Below are positions 1-7,197 of a DNA stretch of 14,435 nucleotides, in pieces. Source of the stretch: CAZDML01 sp964506645 (GTDB taxonomy: Bacteria > Elusimicrobiota > Elusimicrobia > 2-01-FULL-59-12); NCBI GenBank assembly GCA_964506645.1, contig CAZDML010000047.1, positions 1 through 14,435 of the forward strand, written 5' to 3'. The notes under the pieces are model-generated. The model searched no databases. It was given only the letters and a program-made list of their open reading frames with translations, and was not told the origin of the DNA. A program made the position numbers and the translations under genes. Within the stretch, counting starts at the first letter, position 1. Every line of letters begins with the position of its first letter.

Positions 1-297
1 CGCTGGCTTTACCCCACGTTAGCGCTGGGCTGGCTTGGAACAATGACTATACAATAGCGAATCTACCCGGCTATTCTCCTGGGAACGCTCTTCCTTTCAG
101 CACTTTTTTCTGTGACGTCCGAGTGGAGAGCATTCACCCCGCAACTCCGCGCGTCGGCTCGGGCGATCCAGTCAGCTGAAGAACAAAAGATACGACGCAA
201 ACTTCCTGAAGGCACGGTTCAGACGGTGGAGACTTTGTATGTGCCTGAGGCGCTCGTAACTCATAGCGCACATGACGACTATTTCATCCTTAACTAG
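1..297 (+). pseudogene. 3' remnant of a polytopic membrane protein, interrupted by an in-frame TAG
   Basis: Reading frame 1 is open on both sides of a TAG at 55-57. Before it lies a hydrophobic stretch (RWLYPTLALGWLGTM); after it come another hydrophobic segment (PAILLGTLFLSALFS) and about 60 polar residues ending at TAG 295-297. Codon use after the stop looks coding, and the two halves read as consecutive membrane segments of one protein. A single C-to-T change (CAG or CAA to TAG) would explain the break. The pattern of transmembrane helices followed by a short soluble tail is common in GT-C glycosyltransferases and other envelope membrane proteins, and membrane proteins of that sort follow downstream, but no family motif is visible. 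The 5' part lies outside the window. The segment from GTG 112 could be expressed alone, but that start sits inside the membrane segment and looks unlikely. An assembly error is the main alternative to a real pseudogene. Confidence 0.55.
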
Positions 298-318
298 TTT
301 TTGTACACTGAATTTCTA

Positions 319-1035
319 ATGAGCACAACACGGTTCAAATTGCCACCTGAAGGCTCGCTGGTTCGTATCGACTCCGATGACCCACTCCCTCATTACTATA
401 AGGGCTGGGGAATCGGCTGGCTGTATTGCGAACGTATCCGAAAGGGGTTAGCGCTTCTCCCTGATCATGTGTCGGCCATTCTGGATATCGGTTATGGGTC
501 AGGTGTCGTATTGCCGAGCTTGGCGGAACGCTGTACGGATTTATACGGCATTGACCTCCATCCACGTCGACAAGAAGTGGTTGACTTGCTCGCTCGCCTC
601 AATGTGCGCCCACAACTCATCAGCGCCAATGCCAAGACACTCCCTTTCCCTGAGGCACGTTTTGACGCTATTGTTTCTTTCTCATTTATGGAGCACGTAA
701 AGCCGGTGGGTGCATTCCTCGATGAAATGTGGCGCGTGCTCAAGCCTGGGGGGAAAATTATCCTCGGCATGCCGATGGTCAACAAATGGTTCAACGCCCT
801 CTTCCCGATGATTGGCGTGAATAATATCGAACAGCATCACATTACATCTCCCTCGGAAGTCCAGGAAGAAATTCGGTGGCGCGGATGGGCCTGCAACGAT
901 TCGGGGATGCCCGATTTACTTCCAACGCCTCTGCGCATCTATACCATTTTTGAAATCACAAAAGGTGTTCCTGTTCAATCTTCCTCTGAGCAATCGATCC
1001 CGCGCTTGGCTACTTCCGCAGCTGTTCGCCCCTAG
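319..1035 (+). CDS. Class I SAM-dependent methyltransferase
   Basis: A 238-residue protein with the Rossmann-type methyltransferase fold. Glycine-rich motif I (ILDIGYGSG, residues 54-62) binds S-adenosylmethionine. An acidic motif II end (YGIDL, about 76-80), a motif IV-like FDAIVSFSFMEHV (about 115-127) and a post-motif segment with LKPGGKI (141-147) follow in the Methyltransf_11 order. The substrate is unknown; its place among glycan genes suggests methylation of a sugar or lipid-linked glycan. ATG 319 is preferred over an in-frame TTG at 301 because the TTG would add only six unconserved-looking residues; neither has a clear Shine-Dalgarno sequence. It starts 21 bases after the broken membrane gene and ends 6 bases before the next, so it is probably cotranscribed. 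The enzyme class is secure, the target is not. Confidence 0.85.
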   Translation: MSTTRFKLPPEGSLVRIDSDDPLPHYYKGWGIGWLYCERIRKGLALLPDHVSAILDIGYGSGVVLPSLAERCTDLYGIDLHPRRQEVVDLLARLNVRPQLISANAKTLPFPEARFDAIVSFSFMEHVKPVGAFLDEMWRVLKPGGKIILGMPMVNKWFNALFPMIGVNNIEQHHITSPSEVQEEIRWRGWACNDSGMPDLLPTPLRIYTIFEITKGVPVQSSSEQSIPRLATSAAVRP

Positions 1036-1041
1036 CGAACA

Positions 1042-2139
1042 ATGAAATCAATTCGATTATTTTCCTGGATTTTCTTTGCGGGTGGACTGGCCCTATTTAT
1101 CGCCTTATCCACACGAGTCGCCCAGAATAAACCAATCTGGGAAGATGAATCCTTTGGCCTTCGTGAAGCAACTCAGAAAGCGAGTTATGGCTCTTTGATC
1201 GTAAACGGTGCCAAACAACAGGGAAGTCCTGCGCCACTTTATTTTTTATTTCTGAAAGTGGTGGATCAGGGGAGAGATATTTGGACGGGATGGAATATTC
1301 CGGAAACACTCTTTCTCCGCTGGACCGCCCTCCTGCCCACCCTATTAATTGCTGCAAGTTTCATTCTTTTGCGACCGAAGGAATGGTCCCTGAGTATTGT
1401 GATTGTGGGTACGGTGATGCTCCTCTTCTCGCGTCTCACCTTTCTCTATTCGATGGAGGCCCGTGCCTACGCCTTGTGGCTACTGCTTAGTACACTTTCG
1501 CTCCTTGGCGTGTACCGAAGATACGAAAATCCCGCATGGGCGGTTGTCTTCATGGGCCTCGGCGCCACGTCCATCGCTTCCGTGTTTCAGATTCTCGCTT
1601 TAGCGCTTGCGCTGGTCTGTGCTCACGCATGGATGAATCGTTTTCCCGAAAAGCCGCTTCAACTCGCTGTAATTCATGCTGCCGGTTTTGCTGTGGCGCT
1701 TTACTATGCCATGCATTCCTATAAGTTTGGTTATATCCATCCGGAATCAGGGACGTGGCTGGTGTTTTTTCGCTTTCTTTCCGGGTATGCACCGACAATT
1801 TTTCTCAATGGGCTTGTGGTTGCGTGGGCACACCGTGAGAGAGATCTGCCCAGTCTTTGTCTGTCTCTTTCCACATTGTTTCTGTTCCTGATGAGTCCGA
1901 TGGTTTTTTGGATCACGCGCTATCGCGGAGTATTCTTTGCAGAACGGCAGTATATTTATTGGGTGGCTTCTGTCGTGGTCGTGTTGGTCATGACAGGCCA
2001 ACATTTTTGGGAAAAATACCAACGTAGGGAGCCCCTGCTTCAGCCGGTCACGGGGTTCTCGATTCTTTTTATTTTACTCTCCATTCATCGCCTCGGGATT
2101 CATAAAACAGCTCTTAAATTTGTTAAGGTTTTCCTGTGA
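1042..2139 (+). CDS. Polytopic membrane protein, probable GT-C/GT39-like glycosyltransferase
   Basis: A 365-residue, strongly hydrophobic protein with an estimated eight to ten membrane segments beginning at residue 8. Just after the first helix, in what would be the first periplasmic loop, is an acidic WEDESFG motif (33-39). A small-residue/proline motif, GSPAPLYFLFLKV, sits near residues 61-73, and SMEARAYALWLL lies in a central helix. An acidic pair in the first external loop, a PLY-type helix start and an EARxYAL helix are hallmarks of dolichyl/undecaprenyl-phosphate-sugar-dependent transferases (PMT/ArnT, GT39-like). Such enzymes move a sugar from a polyprenyl phosphate carrier to lipid or protein outside the cytoplasm. 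The C-terminus ends soon after the last helix, so the protein is shorter than typical ArnT or PMT proteins (about 500 residues or more) and lacks a large periplasmic domain. The donor and acceptor cannot be told. Confidence 0.68.
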   Translation: MKSIRLFSWIFFAGGLALFIALSTRVAQNKPIWEDESFGLREATQKASYGSLIVNGAKQQGSPAPLYFLFLKVVDQGRDIWTGWNIPETLFLRWTALLPTLLIAASFILLRPKEWSLSIVIVGTVMLLFSRLTFLYSMEARAYALWLLLSTLSLLGVYRRYENPAWAVVFMGLGATSIASVFQILALALALVCAHAWMNRFPEKPLQLAVIHAAGFAVALYYAMHSYKFGYIHPESGTWLVFFRFLSGYAPTIFLNGLVVAWAHRERDLPSLCLSLSTLFLFLMSPMVFWITRYRGVFFAERQYIYWVASVVVVLVMTGQHFWEKYQRREPLLQPVTGFSILFILLSIHRLGIHKTALKFVKVFL

Positions 2140-2140
2140 T

Positions 2141-3832
2141 ATGAAATTTCTCCAACACAATTACTGGCTAGTCTTCTTCTCCTGTCTACTCGCTGGCGCC
2201 TTGCTATTTTTTAAACTGAAGGTATCTCGCGTAAATCAGGGGTTGTATCGTTGGGCTGAAAAGCCGGGAGTGCGTTATGCTTTTCTAGTCATCTTTGCGT
2301 TATTCTTTGGATTCTTCTATTTAACGCGCCCCGTCTATTACACGCCGTATTGGGGCGGCGTGACTGGAGACAATTTCAACTACGCACAGCATGGGATGTA
2401 CGACCCTTCTTACTATACGCCGCAACATCTTTTTCATCCCTATGTCATGTCTCAACTGATCGACCAGGCAAAAGAATGGAAGATGTTGGATCCTCGCGAT
2501 CCGATGTTGATTGAAAAAGCATTTACGTTATATTCCTTGCCGAATCGGGTGCTGGCGTTGGTCGGAGGATTCTTTGCTTTCCTCCTGTTGCGGAAGATGC
2601 GCCTTTCTGTCGTGGAATGTGCGATCGGCACGTTTTTCTTATTTCTTACTTTTGGCTATTGGTTCTGGGCCATTCAAAGCAACACCATTGGCTTCGTCAT
2701 TCCCTATACAATCATCGCACTGTGGGGTATCATCACGGCTCTTGAAAAAGAACAAGGGCTGTATTTTTTGGGTGCAGGACTGTTAGGTGCTGTGTGTGTT
2801 CTGATCCATATCTCGACCGGGTATATGACCATTGGAATGGCTCTGGCTGTGGCCATCGTGTGTGGTTTGCGGGCCGTGCGTCGTAGGTCGTGGATGCCCT
2901 TGTTTCATTGCCTTGGATTTGCGGCTGGGGCGCTCATGATGGCAGTTCCTTTTTTCTATATCGCCAGTCATCATTATCACACCAAAAATATTTTGGAGAT
3001 TGTTGTCTCGCTTGGCGATGCCAATCTGTTCGGGACTTTTAAGTTGGAAGGCGTCTTTTTCAAGCGATTCTTCTTAGATTCCATCAGTACAAACCTCGCT
3101 TTGGTCTTGGGCCTCATTCAAAACGACCATAAAACTATTTTGGAAGCCATGATCATTAAATTACAGTTGGCTTTTTTATTGGTCCTTGTTGTGTCGTTAT
3201 GGAGTCTCCCGTGGAAAGATTTCCTGTCCATTGAGAAACACCTCGCGCTCTTTGTTCTGGTGATCGTCTTCCTTGCTTCTATTGCCGGTTTTTCTCTACG
3301 CATTACTTGGTTCCAGTACTATTCAGCAGTTACGGGAGTGGCCGTATTGCTTTTGCTGGGTTTATTCTTTTATCCCCGCTCAGGAGCCCTGCCTCCAGGA
3401 AATGCACTTTTCGTTAGCCTGCTGGCCCTATGCATGTTTTATACCAATGCGATCGGAGCTACCAATGTGTTTGTAGGGGAAAAAGTAACCAGCCATGCCA
3501 TCTACCGTCAACTGAGTGCTCTCTATGCCCAAGAAGGACCAACACCACTCACTTTTTATGCACGAACCGATACCTACCCCTATAATTTTGGAGCTATCCT
3601 CAGTTATTTCAAGCTGTCCGATAAATTTTCCCAAATGGACTGGCGTGAGCCCGAATCAATTGAAGTAATTGCCGCCCGCGTTTCCAAAGAAAACACGGTC
3701 GCAATATTAAATTCAGCAGATTATCCTCAGCTGAAATGGAAACAGCTGCCTCCTCTCGATTTCACTCAGAAGAAGATGGATTCTAGAGATTATCCCGATG
3801 TCTATATTCTTCGAAAGCGGAGCCGTTTATGA
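2141..3832 (+). CDS. Large polytopic membrane protein of unknown function, possibly GT-C-like
   Basis: A 563-residue protein with roughly ten or more hydrophobic segments and a soluble C-terminal part (about residues 460-563). After two N-terminal helices comes a conserved-looking external loop, rich in Tyr, His and Asp, with GVTGDNFNYA (73-82) and a following PQHLFHP (94-100). An acidic GD in the first external loop followed by a His/Pro segment recalls DUF2723-type and other GT-C membrane glycosyltransferases, but I do not recognise the family, so function is inference. ATG 2141 follows the upstream stop by one base and is preferred to TTG 2120, which would overlap the previous gene; no good Shine-Dalgarno sequence is seen, so translation probably depends on reinitiation. 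It overlaps the next gene by four bases (ATGA). Alternatives are a glycan polymerase or a lipid-carrier enzyme. Confidence 0.7.
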   Translation: MKFLQHNYWLVFFSCLLAGALLFFKLKVSRVNQGLYRWAEKPGVRYAFLVIFALFFGFFYLTRPVYYTPYWGGVTGDNFNYAQHGMYDPSYYTPQHLFHPYVMSQLIDQAKEWKMLDPRDPMLIEKAFTLYSLPNRVLALVGGFFAFLLLRKMRLSVVECAIGTFFLFLTFGYWFWAIQSNTIGFVIPYTIIALWGIITALEKEQGLYFLGAGLLGAVCVLIHISTGYMTIGMALAVAIVCGLRAVRRRSWMPLFHCLGFAAGALMMAVPFFYIASHHYHTKNILEIVVSLGDANLFGTFKLEGVFFKRFFLDSISTNLALVLGLIQNDHKTILEAMIIKLQLAFLLVLVVSLWSLPWKDFLSIEKHLALFVLVIVFLASIAGFSLRITWFQYYSAVTGVAVLLLLGLFFYPRSGALPPGNALFVSLLALCMFYTNAIGATNVFVGEKVTSHAIYRQLSALYAQEGPTPLTFYARTDTYPYNFGAILSYFKLSDKFSQMDWREPESIEVIAARVSKENTVAILNSADYPQLKWKQLPPLDFTQKKMDSRDYPDVYILRKRSRL

Positions 3833-4416
3833 ACGTTCTTGTTTTAGGACCGGACCACCCAAGACTGCGTTCGTTCTTGCAATCGTTCGACGATCTGGTT
3901 GACTTTACCGAAGAAAAAGTCGCATTGACTCACCCTAAAATTGCGAATGCTCAATTTATTATTAGCTATCGATATCGGTATATTGTCCCCAGGGACGTTC
4001 TTGACCGATTCCCCCGAAAGGCCATCAACTTGCATATTTCGTACTTGCCATGGAACAAGGGCGCCGACCCCAACATGTGGAGTTTTTTGGATGATACGCC
4101 CAAGGGCGTGACGATTCATTACATGTCTCCTAAGCTCGACGATGGGCCGATTTTGGCTCAGAGAGAAATTCAATTTAGTGGCAGTGAGACGCTGAGGCAA
4201 AGTTATGAGATGCTTATTCGAACGATAGAAGATTTATTCCAAGAAAAATGGGCGTTGATACGCGAGGACCAATTGTCGGGAATCCCGCAGCCAACCGGGG
4301 GGTCGTATCACTGTGTGGAGGATAAAAAGCCCTACGAATCCCTTTTGACAAAAGGTTGGGATACACCCGTTGCTGCACTCAAAGGCCGGTCGTTGTCTTC
4401 GAGAATAAAACCATGA
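3829..4416 (+). CDS. Sugar N-formyltransferase (formyl_trans_N family)
   Basis: A 195-residue protein related to the catalytic domain of methionyl-tRNA formyltransferase and to the sugar N-formyltransferases that use N10-formyltetrahydrofolate. The Asn-x-His of the catalytic triad is in INLHISYLPWNKG (N67, H69), and the Asp is in KLDDGPIL (D104). The protein is far shorter than Met-tRNA formyltransferase (about 310 residues) and lacks its C-terminal tRNA-binding domain, as expected of a sugar enzyme. GGAG at 3819-3822 lies six bases before the ATG. It overlaps both neighbours by four bases (ATGA), including pseI, so it is almost certainly part of the nonulosonic acid pathway. The likely job is to formylate the 4-amino group made by PseC, giving a 7-formamido product; a later acceptor, such as an amine made by the distal aminotransferase, is also possible. 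Family call strong, acceptor inferred. Confidence 0.82.
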   Translation: MNVLVLGPDHPRLRSFLQSFDDLVDFTEEKVALTHPKIANAQFIISYRYRYIVPRDVLDRFPRKAINLHISYLPWNKGADPNMWSFLDDTPKGVTIHYMSPKLDDGPILAQREIQFSGSETLRQSYEMLIRTIEDLFQEKWALIREDQLSGIPQPTGGSYHCVEDKKPYESLLTKGWDTPVAALKGRSLSSRIKP

Positions 4417-5504
4417 GTACGCTCCCTTCCATTCGCGTGCAAAATTTACAGATCGGTCCAGATGTCGCTCCGTTCATTATTGTGGAGATGTCGGGGAACC
4501 ATAACCAGTCGCTGGAACGGGCGTTGCAGATTGTCGATGCCGCAGCCGAAGCGGGAGCCCATGCACTGAAGATTCAAACGTATACGGCCGACACGATGAC
4601 CCTGGATATCGATAAGGGTGAGTTTTTTATCGAAGATGCCAAGAGCCTGTGGCGGGGGAACTCGCTTTATAAGCTCTATCAACAGGCCTATACGCCTTGG
4701 GAATGGCATGAAGCTATTTTTAAACGCTGCAAAGAGCGTGGAATCTTAGGGTTCAGCACTCCGTTTGATCCGACAGCAGTCGATTTTCTAGAAAGCCTCA
4801 ACGTGCCGATGTACAAGATCGCCTCTTTTGAAAATGGTGACCTGCCGCTTATCCGTAAAGTTGCGGCCACAGGCAAGCCGCTCATCATTTCCACGGGACT
4901 CTCGACGCAGGACAATATCCGCGAGGCTGTGGAAGCGGCGCGTAAAGCCGGCTGTAAAGAACTCATTCTGCTTAAATGTACGAGCGCCTATCCCGCGGAC
5001 CCAGCTGATGCCAATCTCTTGACCATCCCCAACATGCAGAAAACGTTTGACTGTCACGTGGGTCTCTCGGATCATACGCTGGGGCTCGGGGTTTCGATTG
5101 GCAGTGTTACGCTGGGTGCTGTGGTTATTGAGCGACATGTGACGCTCTCTCGCAGCGAAGGGGGCGTCGATGCAGCATTCTCGCTCGAGCCCGCCGAATT
5201 AAAACAACTCGTACAAGAAACCCATCGCGCCTGGCAGGCTCTGGGTAAAGTGGATTATTCCATTCGAGAACAAGAAAAGAATTCCCTGCGTTTTAAACGG
5301 TCGCTCTATATTGCCCAAGATATGCAGGCAGGGGACGTTCTGAGCGCCAAAAACTTACGCTCTATTCGCCCTGGCTATGGTTTGCCTCCAAAATATTACG
5401 ATTCTCTTCTTGGGAAGAAAGTCCAAAAAGACGTCAAACGCGGCACCGCCATGAGCTGGGAACTGCTCGAACCCGCCGAAGCCAAAGCCCTCCAATCCAA
5501 GTAG
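4413..5504 (+). CDS. pseI: Pseudaminic acid synthase
   Basis: A 363-residue NeuB-family enzyme that condenses phosphoenolpyruvate with a 2,4-diacylamino-2,4,6-trideoxy-L-altrose to give pseudaminic acid in the cytoplasm. The N-terminal TIM barrel has EMSGNHNQ (25-32), KIQTYTADTMTLD (53-65) and LYKLYQQAYTPWEWH (85-99), a pattern typical of PseI rather than sialic or legionaminic acid synthases. H221 (in LSDHTLG) and H242 (in IERHVT) match the two metal-binding histidines of NeuB. The C-terminal antifreeze-like/SAF domain starts near FKRSLYIAQD (294-303) and contains SIRPGYGLPPKYY (317-329). ATG 4413 overlaps the formyltransferase stop by four bases; the longer TTG 4356 start would add residues before the conserved N-terminus. 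It is the last gene before an 80-base gap with a new promoter, so it is transcribed from upstream and apart from pseB. Confidence 0.95.
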   Translation: MSTLPSIRVQNLQIGPDVAPFIIVEMSGNHNQSLERALQIVDAAAEAGAHALKIQTYTADTMTLDIDKGEFFIEDAKSLWRGNSLYKLYQQAYTPWEWHEAIFKRCKERGILGFSTPFDPTAVDFLESLNVPMYKIASFENGDLPLIRKVAATGKPLIISTGLSTQDNIREAVEAARKAGCKELILLKCTSAYPADPADANLLTIPNMQKTFDCHVGLSDHTLGLGVSIGSVTLGAVVIERHVTLSRSEGGVDAAFSLEPAELKQLVQETHRAWQALGKVDYSIREQEKNSLRFKRSLYIAQDMQAGDVLSAKNLRSIRPGYGLPPKYYDSLLGKKVQKDVKRGTAMSWELLEPAEAKALQSK

Positions 5505-5546
5505 TTCATTTTTACAAAACACCTATATTTCCAGCGAGTTTCTGGC

Positions 5547-5575
5547 TTGACTTCCATGGGGCTTACAAGTATCAT
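5547..5575 (+). promoter_or_regulatory. Strong sigma-70-type promoter for the regulator-pseB operon
   Basis: TTGACT at 5547-5552 and TATCAT at 5570-5575 are separated by exactly 17 bases, close to the TTGACA/TATAAT consensus. This is in the only sizeable intergenic gap of the window. A start site about seven bases after the -10 box would fall near 5581-5583, almost at the TTG start codon of the next gene, so the transcript would be leaderless or nearly so. I see no convincing terminator for the upstream unit between 5505 and 5546, so readthrough from upstream is likely too. Confidence 0.6.
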
Positions 5576-5591
5576 GTTCACTCATTGAACA
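5575..5591. promoter_or_regulatory. Inverted repeat TGTTCA-N5-TGAACA, candidate operator
   Basis: A perfect 6-base inverted repeat, TGTTCA (5575-5580) and TGAACA (5586-5591), with a 5-base spacer. It begins at the last base of the -10 box and covers the expected transcription start and the TTG start codon of the winged-helix regulator. A dimeric winged-helix protein bound here would block its own promoter, so autoregulation is the natural reading. Six-base arms can arise by chance; the position is the main support. Confidence 0.4.
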
Positions 5592-6196
5592 ATAAGCCCC
5601 TCACCGAGAAAGAATTCGAAATCATCAATATTATTGCGGACGGTTTCCGTTCCAGTCAACGGGAATTGTCATCGCATGTGGGCCTATCGTTGGGAATGAC
5701 CAATTTGCTTCTGCGTCGACTGGTTACCAAGGGCTACCTCCGTATCAAACAGCTCAATAGAAAGAAGATTGAGTACCTTTTGACCGCCCGCGGCTTCAGC
5801 GAAAAGGCTCAAAAAACATATCATTACACCCTCAAAACCATCGAAAGCTTCTCCCTCATCAAAGAAAAAATCATTGAAGTTCTTAATAAAAGCATTACCC
5901 CTCAGACCCGTCATATCCACATTATTGGCGAAGGCCCTGTGGCTGATTTTGCCCTGTTGTCTCTACAGGAATATTCGCAAGGTCGTTACCGGCTCACGTC
6001 CGGAAAAGTGCCGAACCTCGTCCAAACCGAAATGCTTCTAGTAAATGCTGCTTCTGTTCCAGGCGATGTGGCGTTATCGCCTTCGGTCATTGATCTGCAC
6101 CAAATATTAGCCATGCCGCTGCAGCAAAGAAAATATCGACGCTCAAAAAATCCATCATCGCTCGATGATCAAACAAAGAGGGGATTACTCGTATGA
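5585..6196 (+). CDS. Winged-helix transcriptional regulator, EPS-associated MarR-like, with C-terminal putative sensor domain
   Basis: A 203-residue protein. Residues about 8-75 form a winged helix-turn-helix domain (SSQRELSSHVGLSLGMTN as helix-turn-helix, then LRRLVTKGYLRIK and a wing ending in IEYLLTARG), like the MarR-type regulators that head exopolysaccharide operons. Residues about 108-175 (HIHIIGEGPVADFALLSLQE onward) look like a degenerate Rossmann or CoA-binding-like unit (beta strand, G-x-G-x-x turn, helix), possibly binding a nucleotide sugar or cofactor. The start is TTG 5585; no in-frame ATG or GTG precedes the HTH and no Shine-Dalgarno sequence is seen, but a promoter places the transcript start only a few bases upstream. 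It overlaps pseB by four bases, so it is the first gene of the pse operon. It probably controls that operon and itself; whether it activates or represses is unknown. Confidence 0.8.
   Translation: MNNKPLTEKEFEIINIIADGFRSSQRELSSHVGLSLGMTNLLLRRLVTKGYLRIKQLNRKKIEYLLTARGFSEKAQKTYHYTLKTIESFSLIKEKIIEVLNKSITPQTRHIHIIGEGPVADFALLSLQEYSQGRYRLTSGKVPNLVQTEMLLVNAASVPGDVALSPSVIDLHQILAMPLQQRKYRRSKNPSSLDDQTKRGLLV
6154..6169. repeat. Perfect 7-base inverted repeat at the regulator's 3' end, upstream of pseB
   Basis: ATCATCG (6154-6160) and CGATGAT (6163-6169) flank a two-base centre. It lies inside the last codons of the regulator, about eight bases before the pseB Shine-Dalgarno sequence. It could fold in mRNA with a short loop and modulate pseB translation, or be a protein site. 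It also encodes part of the protein (SSLDDQ), so chance is quite possible. Confidence 0.3.
6178..6183 (+). promoter_or_regulatory. Shine-Dalgarno sequence of pseB
   Basis: GAGGGG nine bases before ATG 6193, inside the end of the regulator gene. It is one of the few clear ribosome binding sites here; most genes of the window have none and probably rely on coupled translation. It supports ATG 6193 as the pseB start. Confidence 0.6.
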
Positions 6197-7197
6197 AAAA
6201 AGTACTGGGACAATTAGAAGGTAAAGTCGTTCTCGTGACGGGAGGCACCGGTAGTTTCGGAAATGCGTTCGTCCGGCGAATTTTGCGCGACTGCAATCCA
6301 AAGAAAGTCATTATTTTTAGCCGCGATGAATGGAAACAGTATCACATGCAGAGTCAGTTTGCGGATCCTCGTGTGCGGTTTTTCCTCGGGGATATCCGCG
6401 ACTTGGCTCGTCTGCAGCGTGCGTTTGACGGGGTGGACGTCGTTGTCCATGCCGCCGCCCTGAAACAGGTACCGACGCTCGAATACAACCCGTTCGAAGC
6501 GGTCCAGACGAATATCATCGGCGCCGAAAACATTATTACCGCTGCCATTGATCGCAATGTGCCGCGCGTGGTCGCCCTCTCGACAGACAAGGCCGTGAAT
6601 CCCGTGAACCTCTACGGCGCGACCAAGCTCTGCATGGAAAAGCTCTTTGTCTCCGGAAACTCTTACGCCGGGGAGACGCACAAAACACGCTTCTCGCTCG
6701 TGCGCTACGGCAACGTGGTCGGCAGCCGCGGCAGCGTGATTCCGCTCTTCCTGGAAAAACGTCAGACCGGCGAAATTCCCATAACGGATAAACGTATGAC
6801 GCGTTTCTGGATTACGCTCGATCAAAGCGTGGATCTCGTGCTCCTTGCTCTTGAAAACATGCATGGCGGAGAAATTTTCGTTCCCAAAATCCCCAGCATG
6901 AAAGTGACGGACTTGGCCAAAGCCGTCGCGCCGGATTGTAAGGTGCGGGAAATCGGCATTCGCCCCGGCGAAAAAATTCATGAAGTGCTTCTCACCGAAG
7001 ACGAAGCGCAGCGGTCTCTCGATTTGGGAGAGTGCTTCATCATCCAACCGAGCTTCTTCTCTGCGGAAGATAAGACACGCGGTCGCGCCAATGCGAAGGC
7101 ACTCCCTGCAGACTTTCGCTATGCCAGCGATGGTAATACGGAATGGATGACAGAAAAAGAATTGTCCGTGATCTTGAAAACCTATTCGCTCGTATGA
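6193..7197 (+). CDS. pseB: UDP-N-acetylglucosamine 4,6-dehydratase (inverting)
   Basis: A 334-residue short-chain dehydrogenase/reductase family enzyme for the first step of pseudaminic acid synthesis: UDP-GlcNAc to UDP-2-acetamido-2,6-dideoxy-L-arabino-hexos-4-ulose, with C5 inversion, in the cytoplasm. The NADP-binding TGGTGSFG is at 16-23. STDKAVNPVNLYGATK (130-145) carries the catalytic D132, K133 and Y141, the same numbering as the Helicobacter enzyme, and K145 completes YxxxK. Short length, SRDEWKQYHM (43-52) and HAAALKQVP (86-94) are typical of the soluble PseB/FlaA1 group, not of the membrane-anchored retaining dehydratases. It overlaps the regulator by four bases and pseC by four bases, so the three are cotranslated. 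Confidence 0.95.
   Translation: MKKVLGQLEGKVVLVTGGTGSFGNAFVRRILRDCNPKKVIIFSRDEWKQYHMQSQFADPRVRFFLGDIRDLARLQRAFDGVDVVVHAAALKQVPTLEYNPFEAVQTNIIGAENIITAAIDRNVPRVVALSTDKAVNPVNLYGATKLCMEKLFVSGNSYAGETHKTRFSLVRYGNVVGSRGSVIPLFLEKRQTGEIPITDKRMTRFWITLDQSVDLVLLALENMHGGEIFVPKIPSMKVTDLAKAVAPDCKVREIGIRPGEKIHEVLLTEDEAQRSLDLGECFIIQPSFFSAEDKTRGRANAKALPADFRYASDGNTEWMTEKELSVILKTYSLV

Noticed and set aside
3..161. Frame 3 reading at the window start, open to a TGA at 159-161
   Set aside because: It could be the end of another gene, but frame 1 shows consistent membrane segments and continues as coding sequence to 297 with better codon pattern.
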